Below, one piece after another: positions 26,620 through 35,225 of a stretch of DNA of 64,000 bases. The notes beneath the pieces are model-generated. The model saw nothing but the letters and a program-made list of their open reading frames with translations. It ran no database searches and was not told the origin of the DNA. This DNA is from Acinetobacter chinensis (GTDB taxonomy: Bacteria > Pseudomonadota > Gammaproteobacteria > Pseudomonadales > Moraxellaceae). Where the stretch lies: contig NZ_CP032134.1 of assembly GCF_002165375.2 (NCBI RefSeq), positions 2,790,001 to 2,854,000 of the forward strand, given 5' to 3'. Every line of letters begins with the position of its first letter. Position 1 is the stretch's first letter. Position numbers and translations under genes: made by a program.

Positions 26620-26889
26620 ATGACTTCAAAAGTTTATTTAGCGCTACAGGACAATGACACCTCTCGCTACATCATCGAAGCGATTGAACAGGATAATCCC
26701 GATGCCACGATTCAGTATTTACCAGCCATGATCCGTGTAGAAAGCACAACTGGCCTGGTGATCCGTGCAGAAACGGTATCTGAAAAACTCGGACAGGACT
26801 GGGACATTCAAGAGTTACAACTGAATATGATCACACTGGGTGGCAACGTCGATGAAGACGATGACACCTTTACCCTGAAATGGAATTAA
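26620..26889 (+). CDS. mphM: Phenol hydroxylase activator protein (P2, DmpM-like)
   Basis: An 89-residue cofactor-free effector protein of the MmoB/DmpM family, which docks on the hydroxylase and tunes access to the di-iron centre. Typical are VYLALQDNDTSRYIIEAIEQ at the start, PAMIRVESTTGLVIRAE in the middle and the acidic LGGNVDEDDDTFTLKWN end. Located between the two large subunit genes, as in all mph/dmp operons, with AAGGAATTGCACC just before the ATG. Confidence 0.93.
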   Translation: MTSKVYLALQDNDTSRYIIEAIEQDNPDATIQYLPAMIRVESTTGLVIRAETVSEKLGQDWDIQELQLNMITLGGNVDEDDDTFTLKWN

Positions 26890-26933
26890 GTCATTGCACA
26901 ACTGCATTTAAAGATTGAACAGGATGATCAAAA

Positions 26934-28475
26934 ATGAATACTGATGTTAAAAATACAAAAACAGCGACTAAAACCGCAACCAAAAAGCTGAATGCCAAAG
27001 ACCGCTACCGCATGCTGACCCGTGATCTGGATTGGGACTTTTCCTATGCAGATCGTAAAGATGCCTTTCCTTATGAAGAGTTTGAAGGCATTAAAATCAC
27101 CGATTGGTCAAAATGGGAAGATCCTTTCCGTTTAACCATGGATTCATACTGGAAATATCAGGCTGAGAAAGAGAAAAAACTCTATGCCATTTTCGATGCT
27201 TTTGCACAAAACAATGGGCAAATGAATGTTTCCAATGAGCGTTATTTAAATGCCATTAAACTGTTCTTAACAGCAGTTACACCTTTGGAATATCAGGCTT
27301 ATCAAGGCTATGCCCATGTAGGTCGTCAGTTCAGCGGCATCGGTGCACGTATCGCTTCACAGATGCAATCGATTGATGAATTGCGTCATGTGCAAACCCA
27401 GATTCATGCCATGAGCCATTACAACAAGTTCTTTGATGGCTTCCAGGACTGGTCGCACATGCATGATCGTGTGTGGTATTTGTCTGTACCAAAATCATTC
27501 TTTGAAGATGCACGTTCAGCAGGTCCATTCGAGTTTTTATTGGCAATCAGCTTTGCGTTTGAATATGTATTGACTAACTTATTGTTCGTTCCTTTCATGT
27601 CAGGCGCAGCTTACAACGGTGATATGGCAACGGTGACTTTTGGTTTCTCAGCACAATCTGATGAAGCTCGTCATATGACGCTTGGTTTGGAAATTGTCAA
27701 ATTCCTACTTGAGCAACATGAAGACAACGTGCCAATCGTTCAGGAATGGATTGATAAATGGTTCTGGCGTGGCACTCGCCTACTCTCTATCGTCGGCATG
27801 ATGATGGATTACATGCTGCCAAATAAAGTGATGTCCTGGAAAGAAGCTTGGGAAACTTATTTTGAAGAAGCAGGCGGTGCATTATTCAAAGACTTGAGCC
27901 GTTACGGTATCCGTATGCCGAAATACTCAGAAGTGATTGAAAAAGAGAAAGAACATGTTTCGCATCAAGCATGGTGGATCTTCTATAACTTCGGTCATGC
28001 AGCTGGCTTCCACACGTGGATTCCAACGGATGAAGAAATGGATTGGTTATCTGCGAAATACCCTGACACCTTCGATAAATACTATCGTCCAAAATGGGAA
28101 TTGGCACGTAAATTAGAAGCTGAAGGCAAACGTTTCTATAGCAACGGCTTACCACAATTGTGTCAGATCTGTCAGATTCCGATGACCTTTACGGAAATGG
28201 ATGGCGACCCAACCATGTTCAGTTACCGTGACAGCATTTATAAAGACGAACGTTATCACACCTGTTCAGATGGTTGTCATGACATTTTCGAACGTGAACC
28301 TGAGAAATACATCCAGGCATGGTTACCTGTGAACCAGATCCTGCAAGGCAACTGTGGTGGTCCAGATTTAGAAACGATTTTACGTGACTATTACAACTTT
28401 AATGTCGGTGCGGACAATTTGGATATTGAAGGTTCGCCAGACCAGGAACGCTGGAAAAAATGGAAAGGTGCATAA
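26934..28475 (+). CDS. mphN: Phenol hydroxylase large (di-iron oxygenase) subunit (P3, DmpN-like)
   Basis: The catalytic alpha subunit of 513 residues that hydroxylates phenol to catechol. Carboxylate-bridged di-iron ligands fall at the family spacing: Glu119, Glu149 with His152 (DELRH), Glu210, and Glu244 with His247 (SDEARH). A C-terminal YHS-like zinc region (CQICQIPM and HTCSDGCHDIF) is present, as in other multicomponent phenol hydroxylases. Length and motifs are complete, so the enzyme should be active. A 97-bp gap with a stable hairpin separates it from mphO. Confidence 0.96.
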   Translation: MNTDVKNTKTATKTATKKLNAKDRYRMLTRDLDWDFSYADRKDAFPYEEFEGIKITDWSKWEDPFRLTMDSYWKYQAEKEKKLYAIFDAFAQNNGQMNVSNERYLNAIKLFLTAVTPLEYQAYQGYAHVGRQFSGIGARIASQMQSIDELRHVQTQIHAMSHYNKFFDGFQDWSHMHDRVWYLSVPKSFFEDARSAGPFEFLLAISFAFEYVLTNLLFVPFMSGAAYNGDMATVTFGFSAQSDEARHMTLGLEIVKFLLEQHEDNVPIVQEWIDKWFWRGTRLLSIVGMMMDYMLPNKVMSWKEAWETYFEEAGGALFKDLSRYGIRMPKYSEVIEKEKEHVSHQAWWIFYNFGHAAGFHTWIPTDEEMDWLSAKYPDTFDKYYRPKWELARKLEAEGKRFYSNGLPQLCQICQIPMTFTEMDGDPTMFSYRDSIYKDERYHTCSDGCHDIFEREPEKYIQAWLPVNQILQGNCGGPDLETILRDYYNFNVGADNLDIEGSPDQERWKKWKGA

Positions 28476-28505
28476 GCATCATAAGGAATCAAAGATGAAG
28501 TTCAT

Positions 28506-28540
28506 TGCTGTGTCAGCCATTCAAAAGTGAATACACAGCA
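28506..28540 (+). repeat. Intra-operon hairpin between mphN and mphO
   Basis: Perfect 8-bp arms TGCTGTGT / ACACAGCA (28506-28513, 28533-28540) with an inner ATTC/GAAT pairing. No T-run follows, so it is more likely an mRNA stabiliser or processing site than a terminator. An 11-codon frame (28495-28530) with an AAGGAATC upstream lies in its left half. Confidence 0.5.
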
Positions 28541-28572
28541 TAGCTTCGCTCAAGGAATTTAGGAGTATTCTC

Positions 28573-28935
28573 ATGCCAGTACAAGCAATCCAGGACAATT
28601 ATCAATTTGAAGCTCTTGATCAACAAAAAAATTATGGCGATAACATGCTGTTATTTATTGGTTGGGATCATCACACACTTTTTTGTTCAGCACATGCTTT
28701 TGTGGTGTCACCACAACAAACTTTACAGGAATTGATTGATCAGCAAATCGCAGGTGGATTCAGCCAGCATCCTGAATTTGCAGAAATTGACTGGTCAACT
28801 GTGCAATTTACTTTAAACCGCGAAGCGCTGAATGCTGATTTCTCTAAAACACTGGCAGAACAAGGCTTCGACCATAAATCTCTTTTACGCTTTGTCACGC
28901 CAAATTTAACGGGCTACAAAGGCAGTCATGTTTAA
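28573..28935 (+). CDS. mphO: Phenol hydroxylase gamma subunit (P4, DmpO-like)
   Basis: A 120-residue small subunit of the hydroxylase complex, of the DmpO/PhlE family. It has FLFIGWDHHTLFCSAHAF-type sequence (here MLLFIGWDHHTLFCSAHAF near 26-44), LPPQ-like VSPQQTLQELIDQQI, and the terminal LRFVTPNLTGYKGSHV. A clear TTTAGGAG precedes the ATG. It is followed after 12 bp by the reductase gene. Confidence 0.93.
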   Translation: MPVQAIQDNYQFEALDQQKNYGDNMLLFIGWDHHTLFCSAHAFVVSPQQTLQELIDQQIAGGFSQHPEFAEIDWSTVQFTLNREALNADFSKTLAEQGFDHKSLLRFVTPNLTGYKGSHV

Positions 28936-28947
28936 GGGAGTACGCGG

Positions 28948-30009
28948 ATGAGTTATCAAGTTACCATTGAACCAATCGGTACCACGATTGAAGTCGAAGA
29001 AGATCAGACCATCCTTGATGCTGCTTTGCGTCAAGGGGTCTGGCTCCCTTTCGCTTGCGGGCATGGCACATGCGGTACATGTAAAGTACAAGTAACTGAT
29101 GGTTTTTATGATGTTGGTGAAGCCTCTCCTTTTGCGCTGATGGATATTGAGCGTGAGGAAAATAAGGTTCTGGCATGTTGCTGTAAACCTGAATCTGACA
29201 TGGTCATTGAAGCGGATGTCGATGAAGACGAGGACTTCTTAGGCTATCTGGTTGAAGATTACCAGGCAAAAGTGATTGAAGTTAAAGACCTGTCACCAAC
29301 CATCAAAGGCATCCGCCTGCAGATTGATCGTGCGATGCAATTCCAGGCAGGTCAATATGTAAATATCCAATTACCAGATATTGAAGGTACACGTGCATTT
29401 TCAATCGCCAATTCACCAAATGAAGAAGGCATTGTCGAACTGCATATCCGTAAAGTTGAAGGTGGTGCAGCCACAACTTATGTACATGAAAATCTGAAAC
29501 AAGGCGATGAACTGGATATTTCAGGACCTTATGGACAATTCTTTGTCCGTAAATCTGATGATCGTGGCGTGATTTTCATTGCAGGTGGTTCTGGTTTATC
29601 AAGCCCACAATCGATGATTCTGGATTTACTCGAAGCTGGTGAAACAAGGAATATTTACTTATTCCAGGGCGCACGTGATGTTTCAGAACTGTATAACCGT
29701 GAAATTTTCGAAAATCTTGTCAAAGAGTATGCAAACTTTCACTACATTCCTGCATTGAATGCACCAAAGACAGAAGATGCCTGGACAGGTTTTACAGGTT
29801 TTGTGCATGAAGCGGTTGCCAGTCATTTTGAGAATAAATGCAGTGGGCATAAAGCTTATTTGTGTGGTCCTCCACCGATGATTGATGCCGCAATTTCAAC
29901 ACTGATGCAAAGCCGTTTATTTGAAAAAGATATTCATACTGAACGCTTCTTAAGTGCGGCAGATGGCGCAAACGGACAGTCACGTTCGGCATTGTTTAAA
30001 CATATCTAA
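28948..30009 (+). CDS. mphP: Phenol hydroxylase reductase (P5, DmpP-like)
   Basis: A 353-residue NADH oxidoreductase that delivers electrons to the di-iron subunit. The N-terminal plant-type 2Fe-2S domain has Cys37, Cys42 and Cys45 in ACGHGTCGTC and the fourth ligand in LACCC (about 77-79). The FAD domain shows RAFSIANSP, the flavin-binding RxxS motif; the NAD domain shows IFIAGGSGLSSPQSM and the late CGPPPMIDAA. The order is that of all class I soluble di-iron monooxygenase reductases. Last of the six hydroxylase genes. Confidence 0.96.
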   Translation: MSYQVTIEPIGTTIEVEEDQTILDAALRQGVWLPFACGHGTCGTCKVQVTDGFYDVGEASPFALMDIEREENKVLACCCKPESDMVIEADVDEDEDFLGYLVEDYQAKVIEVKDLSPTIKGIRLQIDRAMQFQAGQYVNIQLPDIEGTRAFSIANSPNEEGIVELHIRKVEGGAATTYVHENLKQGDELDISGPYGQFFVRKSDDRGVIFIAGGSGLSSPQSMILDLLEAGETRNIYLFQGARDVSELYNREIFENLVKEYANFHYIPALNAPKTEDAWTGFTGFVHEAVASHFENKCSGHKAYLCGPPPMIDAAISTLMQSRLFEKDIHTERFLSAADGANGQSRSALFKHI

Positions 30010-30072
30010 TCGTATCTTAGATATTAAAAACTTCACTCAAAACTTGTGTAATCTGTATGCATTACAGATCAC

Positions 30073-30162
30073 ATGAACGACACATACCTGCCTTTTCAAC
30101 CTCAGGATGAAGATTGCACATCAGGCAAAGCGAATTCATGGCTTAAAGACATGATTCATTAA
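30073..30162 (+). CDS. Possible 29-codon small ORF between mphP and the channel gene
   Basis: ATG at 30073 to TAA at 30160-30162 encodes a polar 29-residue peptide beginning MNDTYLPFQPQDEDC. No good ribosome binding site precedes it, and it may be a remnant or chance frame. Noted because the 191-bp gap otherwise holds nothing obvious. Confidence 0.2.
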   Translation: MNDTYLPFQPQDEDCTSGKANSWLKDMIH

Positions 30163-30200
30163 CCAGAAACTGGACGACAACAGTAATAAAAGGATTTCAC

Positions 30201-31079
30201 ATGAAAAAAATCGTAAGTTTAACGCTTCCTTTCATCATCGGTTTTCTGACCACATCCGCACACGCCACAGAAAATGGCGGTGATTCTTTTGCACTTGGTG
30301 CAGAAGGCATGATGGCAGGTGCATTACCACCACCCGGTGTCTATTTACTCAACTACTATCAGAATTACCATGCAGGCAGTTTTGATAATGGTCCACCGAA
30401 TTTTCATGCCGACGTAAATGCCCTGATTCCACGTTTGGTTTGGATGACCAAGCAAAATTATCTGGGTGGGCAACTCGGTTTCTATGCTGCTCAACCATTT
30501 GTGGATTTACGACTTTCGGCAGCAGGAATGTCAGACAGTAACAGTGGCTTAGGTGATTTAATTATCGGCTCAATGCTGGGTTGGCATCATGGAAGCCATC
30601 ACTGGATCGGTGCTGTCGAAGGTGTTTTAGATACTGGGAAATATGACTCAGCAACACCAGCACAGCCTTTGGTTGCCAATATCGGTAAAAATTACAATAC
30701 CGTGCGCCCGATCATTGCCTACACCTATGCACCTCAGAATGGTTTAGATATTTCGACCAAACTGTCTTATAGCTTCAACACTGAAAATAATGACACCGAG
30801 TATAAGTCTGGAGAATATTTTGCAGGTGATTACAGCGTGGGCTATAAACTCAATGACCATGTCAAAGTTGCTGTCGAAGGCTACGCCTTTAAGCAAACCG
30901 AATCAGATGAAGTGAATGGAAATAAAATTGGCATGCGTGGACAGGTTTTAGCCGTTGGTCCTGCAATTCAATATCAGGATAAAAACTGGTCTATCGAAGC
31001 AAAATATTTAAAAGAAACCAATGTTGAAAATCGCCCTGAAGGTCATACCAGTTATTTAAAAATGGTTTGGGCTTTTTAA
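30201..31079 (+). CDS. Outer-membrane channel of the phenol degradation (MetA-pathway phenol) family
   Basis: A 292-residue protein with a signal peptide (about 1-22, cleavage after SAHA) and an all-beta barrel pattern ending KMVWAF with a C-terminal Phe. It resembles the Phenol_MetA_deg family, found beside aromatic degradation genes and thought to aid uptake of hydrophobic aromatics across the outer membrane. Motifs include GAEGMMAGALPPPGVYLLNY and DLIIGSMLGWHHGSHHW. It lies between mphP and catA on the same strand, fitting a role in phenol entry. Confidence 0.85.
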   Translation: MKKIVSLTLPFIIGFLTTSAHATENGGDSFALGAEGMMAGALPPPGVYLLNYYQNYHAGSFDNGPPNFHADVNALIPRLVWMTKQNYLGGQLGFYAAQPFVDLRLSAAGMSDSNSGLGDLIIGSMLGWHHGSHHWIGAVEGVLDTGKYDSATPAQPLVANIGKNYNTVRPIIAYTYAPQNGLDISTKLSYSFNTENNDTEYKSGEYFAGDYSVGYKLNDHVKVAVEGYAFKQTESDEVNGNKIGMRGQVLAVGPAIQYQDKNWSIEAKYLKETNVENRPEGHTSYLKMVWAF

Positions 31080-31129
31080 TACAGGATTTTTCTACAAGTA
31101 TTTATTTTTTAACAGCCGTCTTAAATAAC

Positions 31130-31204
31130 ATACCTTTTTAGTATTTAAAGATACCGGAATTAGACTAGATTAACGGTATTACATTAAATTAAGGTATATA
31201 GATC
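31130..31204 (+). promoter_or_regulatory. CatM-regulated promoter region of catA
   Basis: ATACCTTTTTAGTAT (31130-31144) is a perfect ATAC-N7-GTAT CatM/BenM site 1. It differs by one base from the catB site. Downstream, 31177-31200 is identical over 24 bases to 36207-36230 in front of catB and ends in AAGGTATATA, which probably contains the -10 region. The two promoters are therefore built alike and should respond together to CatM with muconate. Confidence 0.8.
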
Positions 31205-31308
31205 AAATATTCACAAAGCAATATCAGGATTAATGCTGACACAGCGCATCAGATGATTTTAAGAACGATGACGTGTATCAGCATTCTGGCAAGATTAAGG
31301 AGATAGCC

Positions 31309-32253
31309 ATGACAGCCAACAATGTTAAAATTTTCGAGACAGAAGAAGTACAAAACTTCATCAATTTGCTCAGTGGACTGGAGCAGGAAGGTGGAAACCC
31401 ACGCACTAAGCAAATCATTCATCGTGTAGTTTCCGACCTGTTTAAAACTATTGAAGATTTAAACATTACATCTGATGAATACTGGGCTGCGATTGCATAT
31501 CTAAACCAGCTGGGTACAAGTCATGAAGCCGGCTTACTTTCTCCTGGTTTAGGTTTTGACCATTTCCTTGATATGCGTATGGATGCAGCCGATGCAGCCT
31601 TAGGCATTGAGAACCCAACACCCCGCACAATCGAAGGTCCTCTTTATGTCGCGGGTGCACCTGTTTCACAAGGCTTTGCCCGTATGGATGACGGCAGTGA
31701 TCCAAATGGTCATACCCTCATTCTGCACGGTACAATTTACAACGCAGATGGTCAGCCTGTTCCAGATGCACAAGTTGAAATCTGGCATGCCAATACTAAA
31801 GGCTTCTATTCACACTTTGACCCAACTGGCGAACAGACACCGTTCAATATGCGCCGTACCATTATGACAGATGCACAAGGTCATTATCGCGTACAGACGA
31901 TTCTGCCAGCAGGTTATGGTTGCCCTCCTGATGGTCCAACACAACAGTTGCTCAATCAGTTAGGTCGTCATGGTAATCGCCCAGCACATATTCACTTCTT
32001 CGTATCAGCAGATGGTCATCGTAAACTTACCACGCAGATTAATGTTGCTGGCGACCCGTACACTTATGATGACTTTGCTTATGCAACGCGTGAAGGTCTT
32101 GTTGTAGATGCGATTGAACATACTGATGCGGCAGTAAGCCAAGCGAATGGTGTTGAAGGTCCTTTTGCTGAAATGGTATTTGACCTTAAGCTGAGCCGTC
32201 TGGTTGATGGTGTAGACAACCAAGTAGTAGACCGCCCTCGCCTGGAAGTTTGA
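31309..32253 (+). CDS. catA: Catechol 1,2-dioxygenase
   Basis: Intradiol ring-cleaving dioxygenase (about 314 residues) converting catechol to cis,cis-muconate using non-haem Fe(III). The N-terminal helical dimerisation domain (LLSGLEQEGGNPRTKQIIHRV) is followed by the beta-sandwich core with RTIEGPLYVAGAP (first Tyr ligand), the VEIWHANTKGFYSHFD region, YGCPPDGPTQQLL (second Tyr ligand region) and RPAHIHFFVSADGH carrying the two His ligands. The open frame extends to 31273, but AAGGAGATAGCC directly before 31309 fixes the start. It joins the phenol hydroxylase output to the cat operon. Confidence 0.96.
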   Translation: MTANNVKIFETEEVQNFINLLSGLEQEGGNPRTKQIIHRVVSDLFKTIEDLNITSDEYWAAIAYLNQLGTSHEAGLLSPGLGFDHFLDMRMDAADAALGIENPTPRTIEGPLYVAGAPVSQGFARMDDGSDPNGHTLILHGTIYNADGQPVPDAQVEIWHANTKGFYSHFDPTGEQTPFNMRRTIMTDAQGHYRVQTILPAGYGCPPDGPTQQLLNQLGRHGNRPAHIHFFVSADGHRKLTTQINVAGDPYTYDDFAYATREGLVVDAIEHTDAAVSQANGVEGPFAEMVFDLKLSRLVDGVDNQVVDRPRLEV

Positions 32254-32281
32254 TATTCTCAAACTTGATCTGTTGAATATT

Positions 32282-32320
32282 AAAATCAGGCTGGCTGTAA
32301 CAGTTTAGCCTGATTTTATT
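32282..32320 (+). terminator. Rho-independent terminator of catA
   Basis: Perfect 11-bp stem AAAATCAGGCT / AGCCTGATTTT followed by ATTTTATGG, 29 bp past the catA stop. It isolates catA from the GTPase pair that begins 23 bp later. Confidence 0.82.
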
Positions 32321-32342
32321 TTATGGAAAGATAGAAAATAAT

Positions 32343-33602
32343 ATGGATATTCATACTTTCGATACTGCAACCCACGATATTTTAGCCATTCTCCCAGAAT
32401 ACGATATGCCATTGGCTCGGTTGCGTGCCATATTACAGGCAGGTCAGATTCCAACGGTTACCGTTATTGGCAAGTATAATCATGGTAAAAGCCGACTGTT
32501 AAATGAACTGATTGGTAACGATATTTTCTCTGTGGCAGATAAAAGAGAAACTGTAAATCTCTCTGAACATTTGCAACATAATATTCGTTGGTTAGATGCA
32601 CCTGGCTTAGATGCCGATGTTGCAGCTATTGATGATCAATATGCTCAAGATGCCATGTGGAATAAAGCAGATATTCGCCTGATGATCCATTCTGTGCGTG
32701 AAGGTGAATTTGATCCTTTTGAATTACAATTATTTCAACAATTCGAGCAAGATACAGAGCAAACACAACGCCAAAGTATTTTGGTACTAACACAAATTGA
32801 CCAAATCCCAAATCAAACTGTCTTAGCTCACATCATTGACAGTATTCAAAAACAAGCCCCTGCTGCAACTATTTTACCTGTATCTGCGACACGCCATCGT
32901 CAAGGTGTAGAAAACTCAAAACAGCTTTTAGTAGAGCGTAGTGGTATCCCTGAGTTACAACAAAAACTCAGCAATATGGTTGATAAAGTTCCAACCGTAC
33001 GCCAATTCGAAAAAAGTAAGATTTTTGCAGATCTCAAAAAACAACTGTCACATCAACAAGCAACTACCGAAACGAATATTCAGCAACTTGACAATACACT
33101 ACAACACCAACGCCAAGCCTTTGAACATGATTTAAATCAAATCTTGGATAAAGTACGTCAAGACTTACAACCCATTCTGCATATTTCTGGACTAGATGAT
33201 TCATTAGAACCAGATTCATTTGCCAATATGTATAAGTTAACTGCTGGCAAACGTGATCGTAACCGCATTCAAGTGGCTTACTCCCGTGCATGTATTGAAA
33301 TTAACAGTCATCTGGTGCGTTATGGTGTGGTGGGTTTACCTGATGCACAAAAAAGTAATGTGCGTAGCTTAGACACAGTCATGGTTGCAGTATTGGGTGT
33401 CTCCGTCAAACTTCGTAAAGATTTAAAGCTCATTTTTGAAGATGAATCAGGACGTGAACGTTTACGCCGTGAATTTGCCCATTATTTTGAATTATCCACT
33501 GATCGAATGCATCTGAAACAGCAATTACAGGATTTACAGCAACAGCTTCAGCGCATTACGCAAGCTCAACAGGCATCAAAGACTTTGGAGCAAGCATCAT
33601 GA
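32343..33602 (+). CDS. Dynamin-like GTPase, first of a pair
   Basis: A 419-residue large GTPase of the bacterial dynamin-like type. G1 GKYNHGKS is at 43-50, the G3 DAPG at 85-88 (RWLDAPGLD), and the G4-like TQID in LVLTQIDQI near 155. The C-terminal ~200 residues are helical with a long coiled coil rich in Gln (LKKQLSHQQ, LQDLQQQLQRITQAQQ). There is no transmembrane segment. Its stop overlaps the ATG of the second GTPase (ATGA at 33599-33602), so the two are coupled and probably act as a hetero-oligomer at the membrane. A role in phenol metabolism is not evident; solvent stress or membrane repair are guesses. Confidence 0.8.
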   Translation: MDIHTFDTATHDILAILPEYDMPLARLRAILQAGQIPTVTVIGKYNHGKSRLLNELIGNDIFSVADKRETVNLSEHLQHNIRWLDAPGLDADVAAIDDQYAQDAMWNKADIRLMIHSVREGEFDPFELQLFQQFEQDTEQTQRQSILVLTQIDQIPNQTVLAHIIDSIQKQAPAATILPVSATRHRQGVENSKQLLVERSGIPELQQKLSNMVDKVPTVRQFEKSKIFADLKKQLSHQQATTETNIQQLDNTLQHQRQAFEHDLNQILDKVRQDLQPILHISGLDDSLEPDSFANMYKLTAGKRDRNRIQVAYSRACIEINSHLVRYGVVGLPDAQKSNVRSLDTVMVAVLGVSVKLRKDLKLIFEDESGRERLRREFAHYFELSTDRMHLKQQLQDLQQQLQRITQAQQASKTLEQAS

Positions 33603-35161
33603 TCCATAACTCAATTCAAACTTTCATTCATGCCACCGAAACCCTTGATCAGCCTAAAAAAGATATTGTTGCACATTTAGATAAAATGCATACCTGGCAT
33701 CAACAGCTGGCGCGCAATCTCAATGATCAGCGTTTAAACAGTCATGGGCTAACTTCAGAAAGTTTAATAGCACTGGATATTGCGACACTCAATGCCCAAC
33801 TTGACCATTACCTCAACCATTGGGAAACCCAGTCAGATACCTTGCATGCTGCGCAATCCGTCGCAGATCACTTTGACGACAAAATTATTTTGCTGATTTT
33901 TGGAAAATTCAATGCCGGTAAAAGCTCTTTATGTAATGTATTGGCAGAATGTTTTCACAGACATCAGCAAAGTGTTGAGTATTTTTATCTTGAAGATGGA
34001 AAAATTGTTGAAAGTCAGGATCGTTTTAAAGAAGGTGCAACAGAAACCACCACACGTTTACAAGGTGTCTGTTTAGGTAAGAATTTAATCCTGCTGGATA
34101 CCCCAGGATTGCATTCAGTAACACCTGAAAATGCAGACTTAACTCAACGCTTTCTGGACAGTGCCGATGGCGTACTGTGGTTAAGCAGTTCATCTTCACC
34201 AGGTCAAGTCAAAGAATTAGCCGCTTTGGGACAAGAATTACGTCGACATAAACCTTTGTTGCCTGTGATCACCCGTAGTGATTATTTTGAAGAAGATGAG
34301 GTGGATGGTGATATTTGTCAGGTCTTATGTAATAAAAGCCCTGAGCAACGCAATTTACAGGAAAAAGATGTACATACCCGTGCGATGGATCAACTCATTG
34401 AAATGCACGTTGATCCGAGCCTGCTGCAATCCCCGATTTCCACATCCTCACAGATGCTGAAAAATGCTGATTTCAATAATCAGGAAATGCTAAGTGCCGG
34501 TTTTAATCGTTTATTTAATGCATTACTGCATTTGATCCAACCTGCTTTGGCGTATAAACAGCGCAAACCTGCAGAAGCCTTACTACACCATTTGCAGGAA
34601 CAGATCTTAATGCCGTTACAGATGGAGCTTGTCCCTCAATTAAATCAATTACAGCAGGATCTGAATCATGCACGTGATACATTGATGCAAAGCAAGGAAC
34701 AGATCATTACCCAAACCTGGCGCGGTATAATTTCAACACTGCCAGGTCTGCTGGAACAATTTGCTGAACAACAGGCAGTGGATGAGCTTTACAGCACTTT
34801 GACACAACAGACGGAGCAGCTTCTGTCACAACAGATCTCAGATATCCTGGTTGATTATCAACTGCAGAGTCTTCCGTTTGAAACTCTAAAATTCGCTGAG
34901 CATCTCACCTATGAAGTCATTTATGCTGATGATGCAAAAGAAATCTTAGCCATTGGACATGATCGTCTGTATGCTGAAATTTCACAAACCTTATGGCAAA
35001 AACTCGATGTTTATACCGATAAAATCATTACCCAATCCCAGTCAGTACTGAGCCATATCCAGGACCAGATTGAAACTGTTCAGCAGGATTTAATCAACGA
35101 TGAACAGGAGCTGCAATATATTGCACAGCATTTAAGAATGAAGGATTTAGAGCAGGCATAA
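33599..35161 (+). CDS. Dynamin-like GTPase, second of a pair
   Basis: A 520-residue partner of the preceding GTPase. A helical N-terminal ~95 residues are followed by G1 GKFNAGKSS (about 101-109), G3 LLDTPGLHS near 163, and G4 TRSD in LPVITRSDYFE near 223. The rest is helical with coiled-coil stretches (LQQDLNHARDTLMQSKEQI, IQDQIETVQQDLINDEQELQ). Paired, head-to-tail dynamin-like genes of unequal size are known in bacteria (LeoA/LeoB/LeoC- or DynA-like systems), but I cannot assign this pair to a named system. It lies between catA and the convergent catM, with no other connection to the aromatic pathway. Confidence 0.78.
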   Translation: MIHNSIQTFIHATETLDQPKKDIVAHLDKMHTWHQQLARNLNDQRLNSHGLTSESLIALDIATLNAQLDHYLNHWETQSDTLHAAQSVADHFDDKIILLIFGKFNAGKSSLCNVLAECFHRHQQSVEYFYLEDGKIVESQDRFKEGATETTTRLQGVCLGKNLILLDTPGLHSVTPENADLTQRFLDSADGVLWLSSSSSPGQVKELAALGQELRRHKPLLPVITRSDYFEEDEVDGDICQVLCNKSPEQRNLQEKDVHTRAMDQLIEMHVDPSLLQSPISTSSQMLKNADFNNQEMLSAGFNRLFNALLHLIQPALAYKQRKPAEALLHHLQEQILMPLQMELVPQLNQLQQDLNHARDTLMQSKEQIITQTWRGIISTLPGLLEQFAEQQAVDELYSTLTQQTEQLLSQQISDILVDYQLQSLPFETLKFAEHLTYEVIYADDAKEILAIGHDRLYAEISQTLWQKLDVYTDKIITQSQSVLSHIQDQIETVQQDLINDEQELQYIAQHLRMKDLEQA

Positions 35162-35225
35162 TGACTACGGGCTGATTTCTGAAACAGCAGCATGCAATAA
35201 GATGGTGAGACCTACATGTGCCAGA

